From NCBI GenBank assembly GCA_964036045.1, contig OZ038380.1, positions 169,982,286 to 170,046,285 of the forward strand: 64,000 bases of DNA, in the 5' to 3' direction. The stretch is from Eutreptiella sp. 'Long Island Sound 2002' (Eukaryota; Euglenozoa; Euglenophyceae; Eutreptiales; Eutreptiaceae). Every line of letters starts with the position of its first letter. Within the stretch, counting starts at the first letter, position 1. Of the stretch, positions 40,285-49,589 are shown one piece after another. A program made the translations under genes and the position numbers. The notes below the pieces were generated by a model. It was not told the DNA's origin and did no database searches. It saw only the letters and a program-made list of their open reading frames with translations.

Positions 40285-41295
40285 TCAAGGCTTGTCGTCC
40301 CACAAGGGCACAACTAGAATTGCCTGGGTTTTATCTTGCTTGATTTTATGGATGACCTGCTGGATTAAGTGAAACGGAGGATTAATCCACAACTTCTTGT
40401 CCCATCTGTGGGTCCAAGCGTCGCTGAAGTGCTTGTCAAAGCGCTTGTTCATACGGTTAGCAAATGCATCATACTGGGGCCAAAAGGAATGATGTTCATG
40501 GAAGTATTCACAAATTGCATCGCGCCATTTGTCGACAACTCTGTAGGATGAAGAGTGCCAGCGCGAAGGGCGTCGTGGCTGGGAGTCCCTACGAAGACAT
40601 TCTAACTCTTGGGAGTAATCGGCACTCCCATTCACCTCTGCAATGGTGACATCTTCACCAAATTTTGGTGTCACTTTTTGCTTCAAAAATTCTTCTGCAC
40701 TTTTAAACCCTGCGTGCAAAAAACGAAATTCAGGACGCTCCAAGGGACCTGACTCCAGCAAAAAACAACGACGATGACCTACGGGCGCTACCCTGTTCTT
40801 GCGAAGCCAAGGATGCCCCAAATAAAGGTCATACTTTATGTCAGCACGGTAGAAGTAGTCATCCTTAAGGACAACTTCTTCCACATTTTGCTCTTCCCAA
40901 AGGTCTTGAGCGACCAAATGGGTAGATATATAACAACCGCGTTGCCCACCTGCGAGAGAATGTCCAGAAACTCCCTCGAGGGTAACAGGATGAGGCGACT
41001 CGAACACGCAGTCGTCGGGTAAGAATGCATTGGATTGGAGATTTACCTCTGATCCATTGTCACACAAACAAGTGGCGAGGTGGAAATTTCCCTTGCAATC
41101 AGAGACCCACAGCTTTGTGACAAACTGACGAGCCCTGTGCTTGGACTGTACACCAACCTCGTCCACTACAACAGAAGGATCCGCTGCCGGATCCAGGGGA
41201 GAGGAGACAAGCGACCCTACATCAAGTAATGGTCGATCAGGAATTTGGGGATCATGCCTGAAATCGCCTGGGGAGGGGCGATTTTCGTGGCTCCC
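40285..41295 (-). CDS. Inner element protease and NPPF methyltransferase-like domain
   Basis: The frame starts directly after the gag TAG (41296-41298) and lacks an early ATG. About 43 codons precede VVDEVGVQSK. The aspartic protease core has CDNGSEVNL (a DNGS variant of DTGA/DSGA) and the later DLYLGHPWL. The NPPF domain has YDAFANRMNKRF, KKLWINPPFHLIQQVIHKIK and AILVVPLWDDKP; NPPF is encoded at about 40372-40383. The frame then meets TGA where the family consensus has tryptophan (WDDKPW). This domain resembles the methyltransferase-like domain of DIRS-type elements and phage N6-adenine methyltransferases; activity is unproven. Confidence 0.75.
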   Translation of the reverse strand, partial: GSHENRPSPGDFRHDPQIPDRPLLDVGSLVSSPLDPAADPSVVVDEVGVQSKHRARQFVTKLWVSDCKGNFHLATCLCDNGSEVNLQSNAFLPDDCVFESPHPVTLEGVSGHSLAGGQRGCYISTHLVAQDLWEEQNVEEVVLKDDYFYRADIKYDLYLGHPWLRKNRVAPVGHRRCFLLESGPLERPEFRFLHAGFKSAEEFLKQKVTPKFGEDVTIAEVNGSADYSQELECLRRDSQPRRPSRWHSSSYRVVDKWRDAICEYFHEHHSFWPQYDAFANRMNKRFDKHFSDAWTHRWDKKLWINPPFHLIQQVIHKIKQDKTQAILVVPLWDDKP

Positions 41296-44200
41296 CTAGG
41301 CGTTCTGACCTCCAGCGGCTGCGTTAACATTGTGAACACAGCCTGTTTCGTCGATCCATTCATCTTGGAACGGATCATCCGCTGGATTCAGAGCATTTTC
41401 GGCGTAATCTCGATCCGCATCAGACACCTGGTCTGCACCTGAGACCTGATCCACACGATGGTTTCCCTTTCCACGTCCACGGCCACGGCCGCCGGATGAT
41501 GGACCACCACCGTCGCCACGCCCTCTGCCCTTACCAGAGAAGGGGGTTCCTGAAGGATTTCCCTTACCCTTACCCTGTGATCCTGGAGCATTTCCTTTGT
41601 TTGTACCGGATTGAGGGGTTTGGCCTGGATTTTGATTTCCGCCTCCGGCGTTGACATTTGGACCTGTCTGGCCATTCGGCTGCCCACCGGAACCGGATGG
41701 AGTCCGATTTCCTTTGCCTTGGGACCCGCCAGGGCCTCCAGTATTTTTGTTCCCACCGGAGGGAGTCGAATTACCCTTTCCCCCCTTGGCACCATGCACC
41801 TGCCTGTCATTCCTGTCTGAATTCTGAGGATTACTGACATTTTCACCAATCACCTTGTGATCGTAAGCAGACCATCGGTGATTAGCAGTGGAATGCGTCT
41901 TAGCTCGGTTCGTAGAACCTAGAAGAAGGCAGATGCTACAATGATCCTGAACATTCCGGGTGTCATTCACCTTTTTGTTGCCCTTTTGGGCCCCATTTTG
42001 GGTGTTTTGCTGGGTATTTCTGTTTCCCCCAAGACCCTCATGGAAATTTTGATTGGCGGCGTCAGCGAGCCTCTCAACCTCTTCCCACAGTTCCTGCGGA
42101 GTAAACGAAAACACCCAGTTCCTGGCCTTCAGGCGATTTCCATGGAAGCTTACTCCCCTGTTGAGGACTTGGACAAACAAGTCCCGATCCTCGTGTTCAT
42201 TAAACTTGATTTTCCACGTGTTTTCAGTGAATTTAACCTTGGTAAACGACGTGGGGGAGCACTTTTGAAGTGCCTCCCTGACTGTAAACCGATTGGCCGA
42301 GGCGTCAAAGCCATCGATCTCCGCCCACCAGGTCTTGACCTTTTCTTCGGACTGTCGATTCCGAAGGGTGGCGGCGGTTTCTGAGGGGATCTTGTCAAAA
42401 ATCAGATTTTTCAGCTCGGCACTAGAAAATTTTTCGCCTGAATGTTCAGATTCTTCTACGAGATTCCAGAAGCGCTGTCTCTTGTCCTGCACCTCATGCA
42501 AGATTAATCGAGAGAACGAAGGAAAATTCTTCAACATCTGGTGGTAATGGTCCTCAGGCAGCCGGGATCCACGTACCTCCAACTGTTCCCACACCTCATC
42601 AAAGGTAAGGGGGGAACTTGAATCTTCACGATCACTCCAGGTTCTGAGCCAAGTATTGGCCGGCGCCCCCTCAAGGCAGTCCAGGAGGGCCATCAGGAAC
42701 TGATCATCCTGGAGTTTTTGAGTCTTAACCCACAGTTTAAATTCCCGTTGGAACTGAGGCCAACGTCTGGGGTTTCCATTATACTTCGGTTGCTTGGCAA
42801 CCTGACGAAGTCGCAATGAAGTGGGATTTAGAAGTGAATCCAGCCCAACACCGGCCGTAATGGCAGACACCTTGGCGGCATCATTAGCCACACCAGCTCC
42901 GGCGAGGGTCTGGGCGAGCAACATCTGGGCAATTGCATTGGAATCAACAGCAGGAAGGGTAGTACGGGAGGCAGTTCTTTTGGCATTCTGAACCTCAGTC
43001 CTAGCCTTCGCCGATCTACTCTGAGATCGAGAGATTGTAACCCTTTCCTTGAGCTTAGTCCTGCTGATCCTTGCGTCGGTGGTTTTAGAGTCCACCGAAG
43101 GAGCAATCGAAAAAATTTCTGTCGCCTCCTCCGACGGTTCTGTTGTCTGATCCACCGATGATGCGCCCTCAGACCTCATGTGGGTCTTGAAAAGATCTTT
43201 AATTCCCAAAGTCTGAATGATGAGTTGCATTTGATCTTTGAGCAATTGGAGCTCAGAGTCTCGCTGAGATCTGCAAGAGCAGTCGGCAGGACAGTACATA
43301 CCGTGTCCTGAAGGACCTGAGCAGGCTGTCGGACCGCTAATCTCAGTGGTTCGCAGCCAGGAGTCCACTTGGGGAGCTCCTTCAGTCCTAATTTCCAGGC
43401 TTGCCTGCCTAGCTGCCTCTAAGATTCCTTCCTCAACCGCGGCGGCTAGATCGTCGCGGATGGAAACAGAGGGATGGGGGGCGGAGGGCCCGGCAACCGG
43501 TGCCTTGGTCTTCTCCTTCGGGAAGGGGCTTGCCTCCCAGATCTGCAAGAAAATGGCAAAAGATTCATCTTCTTGAGAACACCACCACATCCTGGTATTA
43601 ATTTCTTCTTGGAGGAGGAAAAAATATTCAAATAAAAAATCAGAGGCGATTCTTTCTTGTCCTATCAGCTTAGACGTGGCTAATAGACACAGGGCCTCAA
43701 GACTCTGAAGGTTACGGGTCACTTCTGAAGACACATGGTTGCCCCATTGTGCCCAATTGTCTGGTCGATTATAGGTAGGTACCTCACCTGGACCACCCAT
43801 CTCAATGTCGTCAATGTCGGCTTCGATGGTCTCGAATGAAGGACATTGGTAAGGGATGTGGGTACCTGCCAGCTCCGTAAGGTCCACCGGAGCGTTGCCA
43901 TGAGTGTAGGCTGGGAGATTCCAGCTACTTGATGGCCAATTTCGACTGGGATCTTGATTGTAATCTGGGCCTCCACAGCTGCTGATTTGGGTCCTTCTTG
44001 GGCAATTTGGGCTTGCGCAAGGCATTCCTCTCAAGGCCTCGTTCGCACAGCACCACGGGAGCGTGATCGTTACGTCTCCGGAGGTTGCGGAGTCGTACTG
44101 AGGGGCTAGCTGTGGTTGGGACACCAAAGGAACAACATTCAGGTAGCCTCTGCTACCATGAAAGTGCTGCCCTGGGTCGTTGTGGGTGCCGGAGGGCTCG

Positions 44201-44322
44201 GGGCCGGCAAGACCAGTGGGGCAGGCACGCGAGGAGTCTCCCTGGATGTTGTTATTGGGGTTGGAACCGGATACACGAACACCAACGGAGGCGAGAGCAG
44301 CGACAACAGAGGCAAGGTCCAT
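41296..44322 (-). CDS. gag: Inner element Gag, starting inside the 5' LTR
   Basis: A 1008-codon frame opens at an ATG (44322) within the 5' LTR. It encodes about 55 residues there, crosses the primer binding site and runs to TAG (41296). A capsid-like region near residues 510-720 reads KYNGNPRRWPQFQREFKLWV, DFLMALL-like QFLMALLDCLEGAPANTW and EVWEQLEVRGSRLPEDHYH. A possible zinc site is HCSICLLLGS followed by HSTANH, not a canonical CCHC. The tail is rich in Gly, Asn and Lys, suited to nucleic-acid binding. Downstream in-frame ATGs, for example MPCASPN, could be the true start if the mRNA begins after 44322. The stop context is GCC TAG GGG AGC. Confidence 0.8.
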   Translation of the reverse strand: MDLASVVAALASVGVRVSGSNPNNNIQGDSSRACPTGLAGPEPSGTHNDPGQHFHGSRGYLNVVPLVSQPQLAPQYDSATSGDVTITLPWCCANEALRGMPCASPNCPRRTQISSCGGPDYNQDPSRNWPSSSWNLPAYTHGNAPVDLTELAGTHIPYQCPSFETIEADIDDIEMGGPGEVPTYNRPDNWAQWGNHVSSEVTRNLQSLEALCLLATSKLIGQERIASDFLFEYFFLLQEEINTRMWWCSQEDESFAIFLQIWEASPFPKEKTKAPVAGPSAPHPSVSIRDDLAAAVEEGILEAARQASLEIRTEGAPQVDSWLRTTEISGPTACSGPSGHGMYCPADCSCRSQRDSELQLLKDQMQLIIQTLGIKDLFKTHMRSEGASSVDQTTEPSEEATEIFSIAPSVDSKTTDARISRTKLKERVTISRSQSRSAKARTEVQNAKRTASRTTLPAVDSNAIAQMLLAQTLAGAGVANDAAKVSAITAGVGLDSLLNPTSLRLRQVAKQPKYNGNPRRWPQFQREFKLWVKTQKLQDDQFLMALLDCLEGAPANTWLRTWSDREDSSSPLTFDEVWEQLEVRGSRLPEDHYHQMLKNFPSFSRLILHEVQDKRQRFWNLVEESEHSGEKFSSAELKNLIFDKIPSETAATLRNRQSEEKVKTWWAEIDGFDASANRFTVREALQKCSPTSFTKVKFTENTWKIKFNEHEDRDLFVQVLNRGVSFHGNRLKARNWVFSFTPQELWEEVERLADAANQNFHEGLGGNRNTQQNTQNGAQKGNKKVNDTRNVQDHCSICLLLGSTNRAKTHSTANHRWSAYDHKVIGENVSNPQNSDRNDRQVHGAKGGKGNSTPSGGNKNTGGPGGSQGKGNRTPSGSGGQPNGQTGPNVNAGGGNQNPGQTPQSGTNKGNAPGSQGKGKGNPSGTPFSGKGRGRGDGGGPSSGGRGRGRGKGNHRVDQVSGADQVSDADRDYAENALNPADDPFQDEWIDETGCVHNVNAAAGGQNA
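44147..44158 (-). promoter_or_regulatory. Primer binding site of the inner element, initiator Met tRNA type
   Basis: The minus strand reads TGGTAGCAGAGG immediately after the 5' LTR, complementary to 12 nt at the 3' end of eukaryotic initiator Met tRNA including CCA. The gag frame reads across it. Confidence 0.85.
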
Positions 44323-44690
44323 GCTGATTGTGGTCCGGCAGAAAATCCCAGTCTATGAAGAAAATTGAGGGGAATTATTCTAAATACATCTGAGTGTCCA
44401 AAACTGTCCGAATGAATTTAAATAATCCATTTATGTAAAATTGTATGGCCGATCAGGCCCGCGAGCGCGCGCCAGCGGCAAATGGCGATTCCAGCTAAAA
44501 TAGCGGAATGCGGCGGATTTACGGGAAATGGACCGCGGAATCAAATCCGGCATATCAGAAATATATAGGAAATATCCTGTGACTGAGCTGCGAGGCGGCA
44601 ATTCCGCCGAAGCAAAGAAAATGACCAAAATGTAGCCAATCTGGGCAGAATGTCTGAAAATCTGAGCAGATGGGGCTAGCCGCACTTACA
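44159..44690 (-). repeat. 5' LTR of the inner element
   Basis: It matches 33935-34466 over all 532 bp by eye. On the minus strand it begins TGTAAGTGCGG and ends GGCAGCACTTTCA. It contains the gag ATG at 44322, so the part after the transcription start would be translated. Confidence 0.92.
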
Positions 44691-44695
44691 TGTCA
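44691..44695 (+). repeat. Target-site duplication TGTCA, right copy
   Basis: The right copy of the 5-bp duplication made by the inner element. Confidence 0.9.
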
Positions 44696-46632
44696 CAGCC
44701 CACCAACCCAGCTAAAATTGCAGGAAAAGGGTAGGACAGTGACACACCCCCTACAGGTCCTACACACCCTACAGTGGCACCAACCCTGGTGGGCGAGCAC
44801 TGGGCAACTGGCTCTAGCCCCCACTCAGGACTACCACTCCTACACGCACACTCTACTTGGCGTTGCGAAGGTGAAGGTCTCATGGGTCCTAACGACCCTC
44901 CTGTGAAAAGGACGAGAGAACACAGCGCTCCTAAGCAGCTGTGGCCTAACAGGGGACGCCACAACGCGTTTCCCCTGCTAGGGCTTGGAGGGAAGGGGTG
45001 CTCTCGTTGCGTGCACAGCGCAGATGTCGTTGAGGTCGAACTGTCCTCGCCAGTACTGGCTGAGGCACAGTGATTTGATTTGTGATCAGCGCCCCTGTTT
45101 TGCCGGGGCAGAAAAATGGTAGCCGCCGAAGGCAGCTGCTGCGTGCACCAATCACCCTTAACCTCTCCCACCTGTACAAAAGAGGCAGATGAAGGGGCGT
45201 TTGCGACTGTGGAACCAAGCCACACTCCAGGTATTATACCCTTCTCAGTGTGACCTATAATACGCTGTTCGCAAACACGCTGCAGATGCAGCTACCCCTG
45301 TCAAGCAAGCAAGCTTTAAGAAACTCCTCGGGTTCTCTTAAAGAACGTACCGAGGAGCCTCTGGGTAACCTAAACAAGGTTTACCGTGCGCAATTCGCGT
45401 GGCCTACCCTTTAATGCATCATGTGCACGCAGGGAAGGGAGGCTTAACCACAGACTCAACCAGGAGGTGAGCTCCTCCTGGGCTAACCTACCTTACTCAC
45501 CATGCATCGTGTGAATGCCGCATTGAAACGAACACAAAACAAACCTAAGCGTTTTAAGCAACCCAACTTGAACGCCACGGCCGCACACGAACAAACGCTT
45601 ACCTGTGAAAAAGGAAACAAGGGTGAATTAGGGATACAGGTGAAGCGACACAGCGTGTGGATGTCTCGATTAGGCACATGCATCGCGAGCACAGCGCATA
45701 TTCTAACCCTACGTGCGCGCTGCGCGCTCCATTCGCATCACATACCTTTCATTCCTGCTTTCACCTGTGCAGAGCACGAGAGATGAACACCCGAACCCCC
45801 AACGAGCACAGCGTTGACAACCCTAACGTTTTGACGGAACAACCAACACGAACGCAATGCGTGAGTGTGAGGTGACACAGACATACCTGAGAGACGGGTT
45901 GTTGAACTGCTCGGTGGTGTAAGCTGAATTTGAATGCTTTACTCTGAAGTTTATAAAAATTTTGTTGCAACTGTGCAAAAATTTTCTTTAAAACTTTAAA
46001 AACTACGGCTCATACCTTCTTTTCCAAAAGCCGTTTTCGCTTGCGCAACCCTTTTCTTGGCGTCCGCTTCCTTTGCGCTTGTCTGCGACTTTAAGTTATG
46101 TGTAAAAATGACGATTTCCCGCGTGGTTTCGTCGATTTTCAACGATTTCACTTGCTGAATCGCAACCCCTTCCGCAAAACCGCAGGAATCACTCCCTGCT
46201 GGTTCCATTTTCTATTTTTTTCAGCTCCTGGGGGTTTGTGTCCTCCATTGGGAGTATTGCTCCGCCCTGGCCCTTGGTCAGGACGTATACTAAAACGCTG
46301 TTTATACAGCGATAGCCGTTCGCATTAGAGCGTTCGACTGTACCCTAGTGGGTAGACACATTGACTCTAAGGAGGGAGTCCTGGGTTCAATTCCCATTAC
46401 CCCCATTCTTTTTCCAAAAGTTTTCGCCGCACGCCGGCGACTTTTGAGGAATGCCCCTTCGAAGGGACATCATTCACGGTACATTACACTGTTTTTCAAG
46501 GGTCCCTACAGTGTGATAGGCTTCTATGAAGTGATGAGAATGTTTTTGGTAAGTTTAATGCATTTTTTGAGGTAATTTTGGGAATATTTGAGCCTTTTTC
46601 CTTGGTCCTACTAGCTTGATCAACTAGTACTT
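44696..46632 (+). other. Outer element 3' non-coding region, right part, with RNA hairpins
   Basis: No coding domain is seen. Two strong inverted repeats stand out: a compound hairpin at 45324-45357 (CTCCTCGG/CCGAGGAG with inner GTTCT/AGAAC) and CCAGGAGG/CCTCCTGG at about 45460-45481. A tRNA-like stretch near 46345-46402 contains a B-box-like GGTTCAATTCC but lacks an acceptor stem. Confidence 0.55.
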
Positions 46633-46640
46633 GAGGGGGG
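46633..46640 (+). promoter_or_regulatory. Polypurine tract of the outer element
   Basis: GAGGGGGG lies directly before the 3' LTR, as expected for the plus-strand primer. Confidence 0.8.
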
Positions 46641-47353
46641 AGTAAGAAAAAGTCACTGCCATGTCTTTCTTGGAGGGCTTGATCCAGGCTAAGCCCCCCT
46701 TAAAACCCTTTGTTGATGCTGAGACAAACTTAAGTGTTTTTATCTCTCTTTTGTTGCCTAAAGTACACTTTCTCAAAGTAACTAGGGTTGTGACCCTAGC
46801 CCCCCCATGAAGTTCACCCCTACCACTCAACTGAGCGGAGGTACCTTCCTTCATGGAGGTCATACCAAAATAAATCAGGCATTACATGCTTGTTGGCCTT
46901 GGAGGCTAAGCCTAAGTGGTCTCCCACCCCAAGACCCCTATACTCAATTGTTTCTACCACTTATTGTGGTCCTACTTTGTAACTGTTTCTGAATTCAGTT
47001 GCTTGGCCAAGTCATTTTCTGTGTGGTCCTGACATCTATGCCCCTCAGTCCTAACCAGCACCATTTCACCCAAAAGAGTGCACATGAAGTGCCTATTGCA
47101 ACCTCTGAGGCTAGAGTCTGACCAATTTTCTTTTAAAACCTTTTGCATTATCCATTTGTGATTGAATCTATGTACATATACCTGCTTTGTCTATCTGCAG
47201 CCCTTCTGTGTTATACTGGATTCCAAAACCAATCATTGATTCGATCCACATTCAGTCCTTGCTCTACTTGCTGCTTTGGTTTGGGGTTTTACAACTACAA
47301 AACCTGCACGAATACATCAAAAGACCTAGGGCATAATTCAAGGACATCTTTCT
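46641..47353 (+). repeat. 3' LTR of the outer element
   Basis: It runs from AGTAAGAAAA to ACATCTTTCT and matches the 5' LTR except for three internal substitutions and the last base. ACTCT follows at 47354. Confidence 0.88.
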
Positions 47354-49572
47354 ACTCTTTTATGGACTCCATCCATGCCCTTGGCATATCTTTCCACAGC
47401 ATAGGCCCGTGGAGACCCACTACTATTCGAGATCTAACGCCTGGTACCCAGCTAACCGTTAGGTTCAAGTCAGGACAGGCCACAGGAAGAGTGACCGAGG
47501 CCATCTCCAAATGGGCCAACGTCTTGTTCCACGACGGGGTCTACTCGGTGGATACCCACACGTCCTACACCATGCACATGCCATGCCACGCCGTCATGGA
47601 TTACTCCCGCCCCTCTCACTTCCAGCTAGTCCCTGAATTTTTGCGCCCTCAAGAGACCATCCCCGAACCCCCAGCGCCACCGCACAACGCACACGCACTG
47701 GGAATCAGCCAACACGGCCACCTCTTCGCTCTGCAGGCACAACACTACCTAGAGAAGAAGTCTCTCGACGAGTGGGGATGCCACGATGCCGCGGAGGCAC
47801 TAACCAGGCCGCCGACCCCCGGCCTACAGCGGGTATGGCTATATTCCGATGGCTCCTCCGGTGAGTCCGGCCATGCGGCCGCCGTCACGGCCTTTCTACC
47901 CGACGGTACAACCAGAGTCCTGTGTCTATCCTCACCGCATCCCTCTTCTCTGGGTTCGGAGTTCTGGGGGGCGGTAGCAGCCATTCGCTGGATCCACAGG
48001 GAACTTTCCCAATACGAAGTATGTTTGTTGATTGACAACGAACAGGTGGTGTCCACCCTCCAGAAATGCCAAGTCTATGGGCCCAGCCCGTTCCAAGACG
48101 ACACATGGACCGTCGCCGTACACAGCGCCCTACTTCTCATCACCAACCCCCTCCACATCATGTGGATTAAAGGTCACGCCAACTTCATTGGCAACGAAAT
48201 CTGCGACCATTTCTCTAAATGGGCAGCTCAGAGCCTGATTTTTACCCCGGACCTCCTCCCCCCCCCCCCCACTGGGTTCAGTGGTGGTACACCACCTGCC
48301 TGTCCTCCACAAGTTTAAGGTGCAGCAATTCCGCAACCTATTGCCGCAGCATTCCCATAGCAACATAGCGGTCGGCCCCAGCTTCAGCCTGTACAATAAA
48401 GCTTCCTGGTTTTCGTCCCTGTTTTTCAAACTGGCGGCCGGGTGCTACAATGTGCACGGGTACCAATGGAGCAATATGCTCCACGACTACCACTGTTCCA
48501 GGTGCGGACAGCACCATCCTTTCGACCCCTTATCATGCCTGGCCTTCTGCAAAGCGTTGGACCAGCACGTCCAGGCATACGTCTCTTCCTGGGGACCCCT
48601 TTTCAGCCCCATTGTCCTGCACTGGTGGCTCTCTGGACCCTCAAAGGCTGACCGCAGGAACTTCATGAGAACTCTGGTACCTAAGTCCCTATGGTCCTGC
48701 CTCTCCAAGCCGATCCCGGGCTCCACTCGCACCGAGCACAGAGCCATGCTTGGCCTAGCCCTGGAGGAACGCGTAAAGCACCTGGACAAGGCTGTCCACC
48801 AAGCACATGATTGGCTATGTTCGAATCCTCTGCCTTGGGACGCAATACTTTGGGCGCACCCCTCCGACCCTCTCAACCCCTTCTCGGTTTCGCACGGTGC
48901 GTTCAGTACCTCCGTCCGCATGTCCCCTCGGACCCGCCCCGTATACCAGCACCTCCCACCTCTCCCCAAAGACGCCTTAAAAAAACCGTCCAAGCCAGCG
49001 TCAGCCAAAGCACAACCAACCACTCGCCGCGCGCCGAAAAACTCCAAGCGCCCGTCCAGCCGCGCATCCGCACCACGCCCCCCCCCCCCCCTCGGCCATT
49101 CCCCGCCCTCCTCAGCACTCACGCCCACGGCCACCACAAAAACGCCAACGATCACCACAAACCCATCAGGCCACAATCGTTTGGGCGCCCCCAAAGCGCG
49201 CCAAGACCGCTCTCCCCCTCCCACCCCCACGCTCCAAGACACGCTACCGTCAAACACGCCTACCTCTCCCCTCTAGGCCCACCGCTACTAGGTGCCCAGG
49301 TCCGTCTGCCCCTGCCCCCCCCCACTCCAACGCCTCCCGGGACATCCGAAATTTTTTCCGCCCATCCAGCGATCTTCTGTCTCCTCCTCTCGACCCCTTC
49401 GGCCCTCCGCCCCTTCCTGAACCCCCCCCCTCCCCCACAGGGTAAATCAGCGTTCATCTAACCAAACCATCAGAGCAGCCTTGTACATATCTTTATATGT
49501 TGTTGTAAATACTTTCATTGGGGGACGTCAGCCCCAGAACAAGTTGATGCGGTTAAGAACATTCAAAAAAAA
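47354..49572 (+). pseudogene. LINE ORF2 3' part: RNase H and C-terminal zinc-like region, frameshifted
   Basis: The LINE frame resumes after the LTR (SFMDSIHALGISFHS once the duplication is ignored). It encodes a linker, then an RNase H domain at about 47830-48230 (RVWLYSDGSSGESGHAAAV, GSEFWGAVAAIRWI, CLLIDNEQVVSTL, IMWIKGHANFIGNEICDHF), keeping the D-E-D-H-type positions. In a run of twelve C near 48260 the frame shifts by one. The next frame carries HLPVLHKFKVQQFRNLLP, SWFSSLFFKLAAGCYN and a Cys/His cluster (CSRCGQHHPFDPLSCLAFC), then a Pro/Ser-rich tail to 49276. A 3' UTR and A run end the element. Confidence 0.75.
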
Positions 49573-49589
49573 ATTCACTAGGCCATTAT

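Larger units (their letters stand above)
33935..44690 (-). mobile_element. Inner Ty3/gypsy chromovirus-like LTR retrotransposon
   Basis: A 10,756-bp element on the minus strand, bounded by direct 532-bp LTRs that I read as identical, with TG...CA termini and a 5-bp TGTCA duplication. From its 5' end it has a primer site, gag, protease with NPPF domain, RT, RNase H, integrase and chromodomain, all in one frame with two stops. About 1.6 kb of non-coding sequence and a polypurine tract precede the 3' LTR. Matching LTRs and its position inside the outer element show it is the youngest of the three nested insertions. Confidence 0.92.
25514..47353 (+). mobile_element. Outer Ty3/gypsy LTR retrotransposon, chromodomain type
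   Basis: Two direct 713-bp LTRs bound the element (25514-26226 and 46641-47353), flanked by ACTCT duplications. It has an initiator-tRNA type primer site, a polypurine tract, and gag, protease, NPPF domain, RT, RNase H, integrase and chromodomain in one plus-strand frame. The order with RT before integrase places it in Ty3/gypsy. The LTRs differ at three internal positions on my reading, so it is fairly young. About 2.6 kb of non-coding sequence follows the coding region and is split by the inner element at 33935-44690. Without that and its duplication, the element would be about 11.1 kb. Confidence 0.9.
25059..49589 (+). mobile_element. 5'-truncated LINE retrotransposon with nested insertions
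   Basis: The 17-bp sequence ATTCACTAGGCCATTAT stands at 25059-25075 and again at 49573-49589, directly after a run of A. This is a target-site duplication around a poly(A)-ended, 5'-truncated LINE. LINE sequence itself is only 25076-25513 and about 47359-49572; the rest is a 21.8-kb LTR retrotransposon inserted into its open frame. When one copy of the LTR element's ACTCT duplication is ignored, the LINE frame is continuous across the break. Confidence 0.9.

Noticed and set aside
46345-46402. tRNA-like sequence with GGTTCAATTCC and an anticodon-like stem
   Set aside because: There is no matching acceptor stem and the loop sizes are wrong. At best it is a tRNA-derived remnant in the outer element's non-coding region.
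48811-49461. 216-codon Pro-rich frame at the LINE 3' end
   Set aside because: It overlaps the LINE C-terminal frame and is composed of Pro/His/Thr from C-rich DNA.
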